DNA of 64,000 nt. It comes from Planococcus citri (lineage: Eukaryota; Arthropoda; Insecta; Hemiptera; Pseudococcidae). The stretch is taken from contig NC_088681.1 in NCBI RefSeq assembly GCF_950023065.1, positions 4,216,001 through 4,280,000 of the forward strand, in the 5' to 3' direction. A model generated the notes under the pieces. It made no database searches, was not told the DNA's origin, and saw only the letters and a program-made list of their open reading frames with translations. Below, in pieces: positions 23,341 through 34,535 of this stretch (within the stretch, counting starts at the first letter, position 1; each line of letters opens with the position of its first letter). The position numbers and the translations under genes were made by a program.

Positions 23341-25930
23341 ACGTGGCAAATGACCCTTTTCTATGGTATAGTGACAAATTATTTATTTTGAAGGGAAAGA
23401 AATTTTCAAACTAAGAAAAAAAGAGGTTAAACATGATTTTTTTTCAAAAAAAAATGGTATCATTTGAAATAACACGTTAATTTACATTCACTGTTTTCAG
23501 ATTTTTCCTGTGTCTACATTATTTTTTACTGTAGAAAGCTAGTAAAAATATAAAATTAGAGCTCTTGTTGAGACAAAGAAGGTATTAAACATTCAGAATC
23601 ATACGTAGATTTTCTAATGTTTTCTTATGAATAACTCTTTGTACTACTTGACCCACCCATCTGTTCCACTTGATCACATATGATTGGAACCAAATTTCAT
23701 CATTTGATATCACTCTTGAACCTTCATCACGATTTTGAGTTCTCCAGCATTTCAAAATTGCCTCAAAAGGTGAGGAAAACTAAGTTGTTCAGTTAAAAAT
23801 TGAGTTGTTTTTGATGAGTTTATCCACATTTTGGACCTCAGAGAGCTTAGCAAGTGAGACTATTTGGAAAAATGAAGCAAAACGAATAAATATACTTATC
23901 AAGGAAAAACCATTCAAAAAAATCAAAAGTTACCTATCTATTCAAACAATTTTTTTTTCAATTTACATAAATTTAAGATTTTTGTAACCACTCACAAATC
24001 ACGATGCAGAATAGTAGATAAATGAAAATCACATGTCATAATAATAAGGTAGATAAGTATAATTTTCAACTATCTATGTACTTATGTCAACTTGTAAAAA
24101 AAAATTCTCACTGAATCCTATCCAGTAGTCTTACTCAAGAGCACAATACACTTTTCAACATTTTTTATCATCAACACACTGAGCAAAATCATTTTTACTA
24201 CCGATTTTCTCAAAACTTTATCCGATGTCAAAAGTGAATTTTTATTCTAAACTCCTCAAATGAATGAAATTAGTAGGTACATATTGTGATGGTGAAATAG
24301 TAACCCATCTATGATTACTCTAGGATGATAAGCAACAGAACAGAAGCAAGGAAAAAATAATCTCAACGAACTGTTTGTTGTGAAATGTATAAAAAAATGT
24401 TCAACTTTTTTTCATTCATTTGATGTTATGCCAACAATATTGTCCAGTTTGTCTCATCACAACTTGAATAATCCCAATTAATGTAACAACTGTGATCAAA
24501 GACAGAGTGAATTGTTTTTTCACTGATCACTGTCTATAATTTTGTGTATTGTGTAGTGCATCAAAATACATAATACCCCAAATGTTTTTAAAATCTCTCA
24601 AAATAGCAATGAATTGTTCAAAATTGTGAAATCAGGTGATGGTTATGGTGATGGAGTTTTGCTTGGTGAAGATGTACAATATCTTACAAGTTGATTGAAC
24701 ACGTTCTTGGCTTTTGAAACGTATGTTCACTTCTCAATATTTTACGTTAACAATGTCTGTTTTACTTGTATTAAGTATGTTTAGTCAATCCAGCTCAAGT
24801 ATGAGGAATGGATTCCTATTTTTGATCTTATAAGTTGATTGAAAACAGTTTCAAACCATTTCAAGCATTTTAAGCAGTTTTGGAGCCTCAACCAGTAGGT
24901 AGATTTTAAAAATTGAAATTCCCACACAATTTTACAAAGTCCAAATTTAATTTATATCATAACTTCACCTAATTGATTCGATTGACAATGGGTTTAAGCT
25001 GTTTTGAAGGTTCCAGAAAATTGTTACCTAGATGTTTTAATTTCTGAAAAAAGTGTTAAAATCTATCCAACATAAAAAAATCAAAATTCAAATAGATTCC
25101 AAAATAGTTTGAACCATTTCAAACAAATTTAAATTACCATAAAATTCTAACAAAAGAAGCTGAAAAGTCAAAATTCACACTTCATTTTGATTTCAACATG
25201 CAGGGTTGATTTTTGATCTGTTCTGTGGGGCACTGTGAAAGAAGGTAGGTAAAGCTAAAAATGAGAATTTTCAATGTTTACAATCTCTGATTACATACTT
25301 GTTTTTGGTTGATAGGCTATTGAATCATTTTTTGAAAATTTTAGCTTGAGAAATATAATTTTACCAACCAATCAACTAATTCCTTAACTCTTTAACCAAC
25401 TAAATCTGGGTTAAACAAGCAGACAGCTAAACAATTCTATCTAACAAAAAATTATCACTATGTACTTGACTCAACCCAACAATTGATGTATAAAAATGAG
25501 ATGAGAACCAAGGTACTGTACACTTGTGCTCATGTAAAAATATGTTAGAATGTAACTTGTAAGTTTAACAAAGTTGCAAGTCTCTGACTATGGTGGTAGT
25601 TATGTAATATACTCCATACTAATTGCTGTATAATGTGTTCAAATGTAAATCAATAGGTTATAGAAAGAAATAGAGAGTGTAGGTGTGAGAAATAAAATAA
25701 ATTCAACACAAGTCTGCTCCTCTACCTATGCTTTGTACTCTCATTAGTCAACTTGATCCACATCAATCTCTGTATACTATTCACGATGTCATTTTTTCTT
25801 CAATGGTACACAGATCATTGAATATACACTTACATACATACCTACATATAACCAGACGAGTTGAAAAATGATAAAATCTATTCTTCGTATACTCGTAACA
25901 TCCAACGTAAATAAAAACACATCTTACATT

Positions 25931-26616
25931 TAGTCACGATCAAGGTAAGCAATCTGGTTCCATATTAATAATCAAATGCGTTACAATGTATGCAAGCAAC
26001 TGGTTAGGTGAAAAAGGAGCCTTGTTTTTTTTTTCAATCATACAATATTAGGTAGCAAAAAAATCAAAATGTTTGTCAAGTTAATTGGTTCATTTTCTTC
26101 TTCAGTGGTTCATTGATCATTAAAAATACAGATGAGTTGAAAAATTCTATTCCTTTCTTAACTTCAAGCAATCTCTGGATCATGAACAAGGTTGCTCTTT
26201 AATCTCTTTAATGTGTTTGAGTGCAAAGCAGCAGGTAACAATAAGAGAGAGGCTGCATTGGGTATGAGAGAGACAGACAGAGAGAGACTGTGCAGGAATG
26301 AGAGAAAGAAAGCAGCTAGGTACCTGGTTCAGCACACTTCAACGCCTCTGCCTTTGTATGCTCCACATTAGACAACTCATTCAACACAAATCTATATTAT
26401 ACACTTCACAATGGTTCAAATATACACTCTGAATTCTGGGACAGGTAGTTGGATTCTGGCACAGGTAGCTAGATTCTGGCACAGGTAGCTAGATTCTGGC
26501 ACAGGTAGCTAGATTCTGGCACAGGTAGCTGGATTCTGGGACAGGTAGGTTGATTCTAGCACAGTTAGTGTGCCAAAAGTGTCAAAATGTGCCAGAATCG
26601 GCATTTTACATCTACT
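25931..26616 (-). repeat. Right terminal inverted repeat of the 7 kb element
   Basis: Reverse complement of 19635-20315, with near identity from 26616 inward for about 500 bp. Small indels and substitutions accumulate between about 25931 and 26090. The 20 bp array lies at 26429-26569. Confidence 0.95.
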
Positions 26617-26622
26617 AGCGTA

Positions 26623-28079
26623 GGTTTTTCAAATGTAGATGTGATCTGATGGTAGATTCGAGGATTACTTTGGATCTGCCGATCCTCTTGCGAATAGATT
26701 GGCCAGGATGGTCTTATATACTCGTACCTACACTTATAAGTTTTGTGCGTGTTGTACTCGTATTCACCGATAAAGATAAAGATTAAGTATACCGTGTTGG
26801 AAAAAAGTACCTATATTCGCTCATGAAACTTGTCGAGGTTCTAGGTTTCGGGTAATACGAGTGCTATTTACCTATATTATTCGATTTCTGATTTATGTTT
26901 TCTTATTTTTTCTCTGTTACAGGTAAGAATAAGACGAATATTGATGTTGATCCGTATCTCGTGACGAGAGTTAAGTTGGCGAAATCTATCTATCGTATTT
27001 GATACACCGCCGCGGCCCCACTCTTCATCATCATCCATCGTACAGCTCGTACCGCTCTCTAGAGATGAAATCGTCGATATAATCCGCTTAAGAAAATAAC
27101 CGGCGTTCAACAAATCTACGTAAATATTGACGAGATTTTACACTAGGAAGTACTGTACGACTACGTGTACCATATACTATCTCGTATTGTATTTTAAGAG
27201 AGAACCTTTTGATTTCGCTTAAAATTGAAGCGTCCGATCTGACGTCAGCGGTAATCGGTACGGAATATTTTAAATACGCTTCATTGGTAGGATTAACGTG
27301 ATGCTGGCTTCGACTCACATTTGATTATATCGTCCTCGCAATTGAAGCAGCGAATTCACACCAGTAGATGGGGGTCGCGACCCGACCGACGCGACCGTGC
27401 TTCGTGCTGTGGTCAAAATGTCGTCTCGAAACGATACGAATTAATTTTATCCCTTTTGTCGACTCACTATAGTGCTCTGGCAGCTCCAGAGATGTGATAC
27501 CACATGAAAGGTGTTGTGTACCTACTGTGAGCAAAGGTAAAGGTATTACCCAAGTGCTTAGGTGCTAGGTACGATTTATATCTGTATTCTCGTATACGTG
27601 GTACAGTGGTTTCTTATAAGGGAATTGTGACATAATTAAACCATACACACTACACAGGTATGGATTAGACCTGATGCAGGTTTGTGAGTGATTAGCGTTG
27701 TTATCGGCGGTAAGTACAACGAACAGATTTGTATTCGTTGCTTGTGTTTAATGTCGTTGGTGCTTGGAAATATTTGTTACGTATGAGGAAAAAGGGATTA
27801 AAGAGATTTGATTATGATTTCAACTACATATTTTAAATGGTGAAAATTGAAGAAAAATTCACATTCGAGGGCAACTGTGTACATGCTCATTAGTCTGAAA
27901 GTGGGGGGAAATGATTTTTCTTAGGTTGGCTTCACTGTATACGAGTCAAATTTCCTTAAAAGTTCGAGTGTATTGATAAACATGCAAACTTTCTGACATG
28001 TTCGAGGCTCAGACCCATGGGACGATCTAGAATTCTCTCCCCCCCCCAACAATGACGAATGCCTGTCTTGGTAAATATT
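26623..28079. other. Unassigned unique-looking DNA
   Basis: Three minus-strand frames of 69-78 codons lie side by side (26877-27534), but none shows a recognisable domain or a convincing splice arrangement. A poly(C) run is near 28040. I see no supported gene. Confidence 0.35.
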
Positions 28080-30330
28080 ACCAAGATATGATCAATTGAT
28101 TTAGCAATTTTTAAAATGGTATTGCTTCTTACTTTGGTAAATTACTATTTACATACTAGTAATTTTTGGTTAAATGATGAATGCAGATGTTCTTTGATAA
28201 ATTTCTGGTATTATTTTGGTAAATTAATGGACTGGTACATAACATTTCATCAATGAATAATTGATGATTGATGATGAATCATTGATATTCTTTGGTAAAT
28301 GAATATTGTATCTAGTATCTAGTAATTTATGGCAAATTACTAGAAATTTGCTCGTTTTTGGCAAATCATTCGTAATTTGCACATTTTTGGTAAATTACTC
28401 GTAATTTGCTCTTTTTTGGTAAATTATTGGTAATTTTGCGCAATTTTGTAAATTACTCGTAATTTGCGCGTTTTTGGTGAAATTACTTGTAATTTGCACA
28501 TTTCTGGTAAACTAGGCTACTTGTAATTTGCATATTTATTGGTAAATTACTTGTAGGTAATTTGCATATTTATTGGTAAATTACTTGTAATTTGCGCATT
28601 TTTGGTAAATTACTTGTAATTTCCACTTGTTGGTAAATAATTTGTAATTTGCACTTTTTTTTGGCAAATTACTCGTAACTTCCACTTGTTGGTAAATAAT
28701 TTGTAATTTACACTTTTTTGGCAAATTACTGGAAATTTTGCACATTTATGGAAAATTACTTGTAATTTGCACATTTTTGGTAAATTACTCTTAATGTGCA
28801 CTTTTTTAGCGAATTACTCGTAATTTTGCACAATTTTGGTAAATTACTTGTAATTTGCACATTTTCGGTAAATTACTCTTAATTTGCACTTTTTTAGCAA
28901 ATTACTCGTAATTTTGCACAATTTTGGTAAATTACTCATAATTTGCACATTTTTGGTAAATTACTAGTAACTTCCCCTTGTTGGTAAATAATTGGTAATT
29001 TGCACTTTTTTGGCAATTTACTGGTAATTTTGCACATTTATGAAAAATTACTTGTAATTTGCACATTTTTGGTAAATTACTCTTAATTTGCACTTTTTTT
29101 TTTTTAGCAAATTACTCGTAATTTTGCCCAATTTTGGTAAATTACTCATAATTTGCACTTTTTGGTAAATTACTGGCAATTTTGCTCAGTTTTGATCAAT
29201 AATTTGTAGTTTGCGCAATTTTTGGCAAATTACTCGTAATTTGCACTTTTTTGACAAGGTGCTGGTATTTTTGCACAATTTTGTTAAATTACTCGTAATT
29301 TGCGCATTTTTAATAAATTTTCCTGTAATTTGCGCATTTTTGGTAAGTTACTGGCAATTTTGGTAAATTACTTGTAATTTGTGCATTTTTGGTAGGTTAC
29401 TTGTAATTCGCGCATTTTTGGTAAATTACTCGTAATTTCCACTTTTTGGTAAATTACTCATAATTTGCACATTTTTGGTAAATTACTAGTAACTTCCACT
29501 TGTTGGTAAATAATTTGTAATTTGCACTTTTTTGGCAATTTACTGGTAATTTTGCACATTTATGAAAAATTACTTGTAATTTGCACATTTTTGGTAAATT
29601 ACTCTTAATTTGCACTTTTTTAGCAAATTACTCGTAATTTTGCTCAATTTTGGTAAATTATTGGTAAATTACTGGCAATTTTGCTCAGTTTTGATAAATA
29701 ATTTGTAGTTTGCGCAATTTTTGGCAAATTACTTGTAATTTGCACTTTTTTGACAAATTACTGGTAATTTTGCACAATTTTGTTGAATTACTCGTAATTT
29801 GCGTATTTTCGATAAATTTTCCTGTAATTTGCGCATTTTTGGTAAGTTACTGGCAATTTTGGTAAATTACTTGTAATTTGCGCATTTTTGGTAGGTTACA
29901 CGTGATTCGGGCATTTTTGGTAAATTACTCGTAATTTTCACTTTTTGGTAAATAATTTGTAATCTGCACTTTTTTTTGACAAATTACGCGTAATTTTGCA
30001 CAATCTTGGTAAAATACTTGTAATTTGCACATTTTTGGTAAATTACTTGTAATTTGCGCATTTTTTTCCACTTTTTCATCAAGTTACTCAACTGGTAATT
30101 TTGTGCAATTTTGATAAATTACTTGTAATTTGCGCGTTTTTGGTAAATTTCTCCATAATTTGCGGATTTTTGGTGAATTACTTGCAATGTGCGCATTTTT
30201 GGTAAACTGCTTTTAATTTGCACATTTTTGGTAAACTACTTGTAATTTGTGCATTTTTTCTGGTAAGTTACTTGTAATTTGCATATTTTTTGGTAAATTA
30301 CTGGCAATTTTGCGCAAATTTGGTAAATTA
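28080..30330. repeat. 29 bp AT-rich satellite array
   Basis: The unit is close to GGTAAATTACTTGTAATTTG followed by CACATTTTT, about 29 bp, with roughly 75 diverged copies. A longer block of about 170 bp (starting near TAACTTCC.CTTGTTGGTAA) recurs at about 28678, 28968 and 29486, so a higher-order repeat is present. Copies vary between CAC, CGC and TGC after AATTTG. Noncoding. Confidence 0.93.
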
Positions 30331-31700
30331 AATTCGTCCACATCATTTTTTATTTCAAAGAAAAAAAATTGGAAGTTGACCTCATTTGGCGATTAACAAT
30401 TGATAAAATTACTCGTATCTTACAATGGGGTAGGGGGAAAATCAACCTGGGAAAGCGATACAAGACAAATCAAGCACTCTGATCCTGTTACCTGGCACCT
30501 TTTAGAGCTGTAGCTAATACTGCACAAATAAGGAAACACAGGCAACCACAGATGATGATGTTACAGACTTATTCTTACTCGAGGTATAATTAATAATTAT
30601 TCACACAACACTTAGCATCAGAAATTAGAGGAGCTTCTCTTCTTCGCCTCTTCTGGTCACTTGATTTCATATAAGTCTATCGTATTTATACCATGTACCT
30701 CTGCTCTGCCAACCAAAATGCATGTGTTCTGAAACGGAAAAATGCTTACAAACTCGAGGGCTTCGTCGACGCTCCGCATAGTTAATCGGTTCACCTTTAA
30801 ATCACGGTCTTGCTATGTACATACTCGATGAATTGAGAAAGGTTCGCCGTTCGACGGGCACGTTACATAAGACCTGAGCGACGAAGGGTATGGTAATGTA
30901 GAAGGCGAATAATTAGAATATCTCTGGTTCGTCGTCGGTCGAGCAATTAACGTCATTTATAACAATGTCATCGTCGTGAGACGAATATGTACCTCGATCG
31001 CAACATGTATTATAATAATCCGGCTAAACAACGTCAATTAGCGAGTTAACACCTTGTCTACGATGAGGCGACGTTATTCGAGTAACCCTATAAACCTAAA
31101 CGCCGCTTACCCCGTCACCCTCCCCCCAAGTCAGCACTTCCTGGCGCAATTTCCAACACACCAGGTCGGTCTCGATGAAAAGAAAGTATACAGCTGAGAT
31201 AGCTATGGGTATGGATACAGCTAAGGTAATAATTGTTGTGCATAGCGACGATATAGCACCGTTTAAACACACTCTTGAATTATCTACCTATACTACAATA
31301 TACTTTAGCGGATGATGTGTTTTTACAACTTCCTGTTACAAAATATCGCGTTAGGTTGTCGATGCCCATGCCCATGCCCCTCCGGGCAAAGATGTTGCTA
31401 TATTGCTCCCACGCCTGATGTAACGCCCCACATCCTCCCTCTCCTCGTCTGCTGAGGACCACTTTCATACGTAATCCGATCGGTTTACTTTTCCTTCATG
31501 GTCGAGCTGTATCTATACGGTATTCCAGCCAATATCGTATATTGTTTTTACGTATAATGTATAGTTTCTCGTTAATACATTCTGACTATTCGATGAGTCT
31601 TTGAACCGAGGTATTGAATTTATTGCAGTCGAAAATCGATTTTTTTTCAAATCAGAAATTTCTGAAAATGGCAGTAAATAGGTTGCAATGAAAAATGTTT
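30331..31700. other. Unassigned unique-looking DNA
   Basis: No repeat, RNA or supported coding frame. Confidence 0.4.
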
Positions 31701-31721
31701 TCTGATGGTCTCTCTTTCAGT

Positions 31722-32306
31722 TCCTATGACTGCCCTACACCAAATTTCCCAATTGGGATTTTCCTCGTGGATTATTTTTTCCACAATTGCGAATTTTTTC
31801 ACAATTAGACTGATATATGCTACACAGATCGACCCTGTATTAGACTAATGACCAATTCACGGTCACTGATTTCGAATCCGATGTTAATTTTTGACACAGG
31901 AAAAGTACATAGGTAGGTACTCGTATTTGAATAATTTACACGAATACCAAAATTTCTCATTATTATCAACGTAAATTCCTCGTTCAATTTCATCAAAAGT
32001 GGTGAAGCTGAAGAACCTCCTAGATGAATCGAACTATCCACCCAGCGTATCGACAAGGTGAAAAATCCAGCCATCAACGATTCATTAATTTCGAACTGGC
32101 CTTTTCACAATGTAACAAACGACGATAACATTTCGGTTATTTTAATAAGATTAGATACATTGTCGAATATCGAGCAAATCAATTACACAGTGGTTCTCAG
32201 AAAACCTGCAGCAGTCACTGAACAACTACGTAATTACCTTTCCTCCGGTATACCAGTTCCATTCAATGTCATATGCGATAAAATTCGACCAATATTAACA
32301 ATGTGA
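31722..32306 (+). pseudogene. Decayed exon-like frame, unknown protein
   Basis: One plus-strand frame over 195 codons has only four internal stops (31806, 31914, 31932, 32025), and the last 92 codons are open to a TGA at 32304. The intervening peptides look protein-like: YDCPTPNFPIGIFLVDYFF, DICYTDRPCIRLM, NPMLIFDTGKV, FLIIINVNSSFNFIKSGEAE, IELSTQRIDKVKNPAIND and INYTVVLRKPAAVTEQLRNY. A pyrimidine-rich tract ending in CAG at 31720 could be a splice acceptor. In DNA this AT-rich more stops would be expected by chance, so a recently inactivated coding exon is plausible. I recognise no family, and chance is not excluded. Confidence 0.35.
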
Positions 32307-32394
32307 AGACTACTGAACTTGTATACGAATACGACGTGAACATTTCCATCGCCAAATGAACTGTAGAGTAAAGTGAAAAGTGCTGAAAGCTCCG

Positions 32395-34310
32395 AACCAA
32401 TTGGAGAAGAAAAAACACTGAGAAGACCGACTTATCGTCAACTTTTACAAATAATTCGATTCACTACATAAATTGATTGATTTCTTGGCAAATCATTCGC
32501 AAATGGATCAATTAATTTACGTGTAGTATTTCAAGGCGTGCGTACATCTACATATCAAGGATCAATCGACATGTCATGTGTTTTCCAAATGATGACGAGT
32601 TGGTGCAGTTTTTAAGTGAGTGATTCGTGAAACTTTTGTATAGGAATTGATCTGTTTTCTAGCGAAGCGAATCGAATTTAATCATTCACAAACGATTGGT
32701 GATTAAACAAATTGTTTGATTTTTAAGTGAATCATTCGCGACCGAGTTGAAAAATTCTTGATGAAACATTCGCGAACGAATTGATCAATTTTTGATGAAT
32801 AATTCGTGAATCATTCACGAATGAATTGAATTATTTTTGGTGAATCATTTGCGAACGAATTGAATGCACTTTTGATGAATCATTCGCGAACGAATTGAAT
32901 CATTCCTAATGAATCATTCGTGAACGAATTAAATTATTTTTGATTATTCATTCGCGAATGGAATTGAATTATTTTTGGTGAATCATTTGCGAACGAATTA
33001 AATAAGTTTTGGTGAATCATTTGCGAACGAATTAAATTATTTTTGATAAATCAATCGCGAACGAATTGATCAATTTTTGATGAATCATTCGTGAATCATT
33101 CATGAATCATTCGTGAATCATTCGCGAATGAATTGAATTATTTTTGGTGAATCATTTGCGAACGAATTGAATGCATTTCTGATGAATCATTCGCGAACGA
33201 TTTGAATCATTCCTAATGAATCATTCGTGAACGAATTAAATTATTTTTGATTAATCATTCGCGAACGAATTGAATACATTTTTCATGAATCATTCGCGAA
33301 CGATTTGAATCATTCCTAATGAATCATTCGTGAATCATTTGCGAACGATTTGAATGCATTTTTGATGAATCATTCGCGAACGAATTAAATTATTTTTGAT
33401 AAATCATTCGCGAACGAATTGATCAATTTTCGATAAATCATTCGCGAACGAATTGATTAATTTTTGATGAATTATTCGTGAATCATTCGCGAATGAAGTG
33501 AATTATTTTTGGTGAATCATTTGCGAACGAATTGAATACATTTTTTATGAATCATTTGCGAATGAATTGACTTGATGAATCATTCGCGAACGAATTGATC
33601 AATTTTTAATGAATCATTCGCGAATGAAATAAATGATTTTTGGTGAATCATTTGCGAACGAATTGAATCCATTTCTGATGAATCATTCGCGAACGAATTG
33701 AATCATTCCTAATGAATCATTCGTGAATCATTCGCGAACGAATTAAATTATTTTTGATGAATCATTCGCGAACGAATTGATCAATTTTTGATGAATTTTT
33801 CGTGAATAATTCGCGAATAAATTGAATCATTTTTGGTGAATCATTTGCGAACGAATTGAATAATTTTTGATGAATCATTCGCGAACGAATTGATCAATTT
33901 TTGATGAATTATTCGTGAATCATTCGCGAATGAATTGAATTATTTTTGGTGAATCATTTGCGAACTAATTGAATAATTTTTTATGAATCATCCGCCAACG
34001 AATTGATCGATTTTTAATGATTCATTCGCGAATGAATTAATCAATTTTTGATGAATTATTCGTGAATCATTCGCGAATGAATTGAATTATTTTTGGTGAA
34101 TCATTCGCGAACGAATTGATAAATTTTTGGTGAATCATTCGCGAACGAATTGATAAATTTTTGGTGAATCATTCGCGAACGAATTGATAAATTTTTGGTG
34201 AATCATTCGCGAACAAATTGATCAATTTTTGATGAATCATTCGCGAACAAATTGATCAATTTTTGATGAATCATTCGCGAACGATTTGAATAGGTAATTT
34301 TTGGTGAGTC
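32395..34310 (-). repeat. Dyad satellite array 2, inverted relative to array 1
   Basis: Units of about 36-40 bp such as GAATCATTCGCGAACGAATT followed by GATCAATTTTTGAT are the reverse complement of array 1 units. They are most uniform near 34070-34290, where one unit (GATAAATTTTTGGTGAATCA) is repeated almost exactly. The left flank (32395-32720) is diverged and matches the right flank of array 1 in reverse complement. The array stops about 20 bp before the ATG of the next ORF. Confidence 0.93.
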
Positions 34311-34535
34311 ATGGGAAATAAATTAGCTGTTTTGATTTGGGTATACATTCTTCTTCTACATTCGACGACCATCACCATGATCCAAAAGTTCGCAGCTTCC
34401 GAATTAAATCGGGGAAAAAATGCCATCTTTTCAAATTGTAAAGAGTTATCAAACCCCACCAATAAAATTTTACTGGGAGATCTGCTCAGTGAAACTCTGA
34501 ATATCATACAGTCAATAGTTCAGAAAACAGTGTGA
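34311..34535 (+). CDS. Putative small secreted protein, 74 aa, unknown
   Basis: The frame starts at ATG 34311 and stops at TGA 34533. Residues 1-22 look like a signal peptide: a charged start (MGNK), a hydrophobic core (LAVLIWVYILLLH) and a polar STT region. The rest (about 52 residues) is mixed and ends NIIQSIVQKTV. It contains one cysteine and no motif I recognise. The start codon sits just after the last satellite unit, so any promoter would be satellite sequence or the true 5' exon lies elsewhere. It could be a complete small gene, a first exon or chance. The 63-codon overlap-free composition is more balanced than in the neighbouring random frames, but this is weak evidence. Confidence 0.3.
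   Translation: MGNKLAVLIWVYILLLHSTTITMIQKFAASELNRGKNAIFSNCKELSNPTNKILLGDLLSETLNIIQSIVQKTV

Larger units (their letters stand above)
19635..26616. mobile_element. 6982 bp element with ~680 bp terminal inverted repeats, Polinton/Maverick-like ends, no genes
   Basis: The two ends are reverse complements over about 680 bp (19635-20315 and 25931-26616), nearly identical in the outer ~500 bp and more diverged inward. The termini are 5'-AGTAGATGTAAAATGCC and its complement ending in CT-3'. Identical AGCGTA hexamers flank it (19629-19634 and 26617-26622). A 6 bp target duplication, AG termini and very long inverted repeats are the published hallmarks of Polintons (Mavericks). Full-length Polintons are about 15-20 kb and encode polymerase B, integrase, ATPase and capsid proteins. 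None of these is recognisable here, so this would be a gutted or non-autonomous derivative. The interior carries an internal duplication and a 25 bp minisatellite. The boundaries are directly seen; the family is inference. Confidence 0.85.

Noticed and set aside
26877..27534. Three adjacent minus-strand ORFs that might be exons
   Set aside because: No recognisable domain, no consistent splice phases and ordinary chance lengths.
28080..30330. Possible CRISPR-like array (regular ~29 bp repeats)
   Set aside because: There are no unique spacers of constant size, the repeats are contiguous and diverged, and the context is a eukaryotic genome; it is a satellite.
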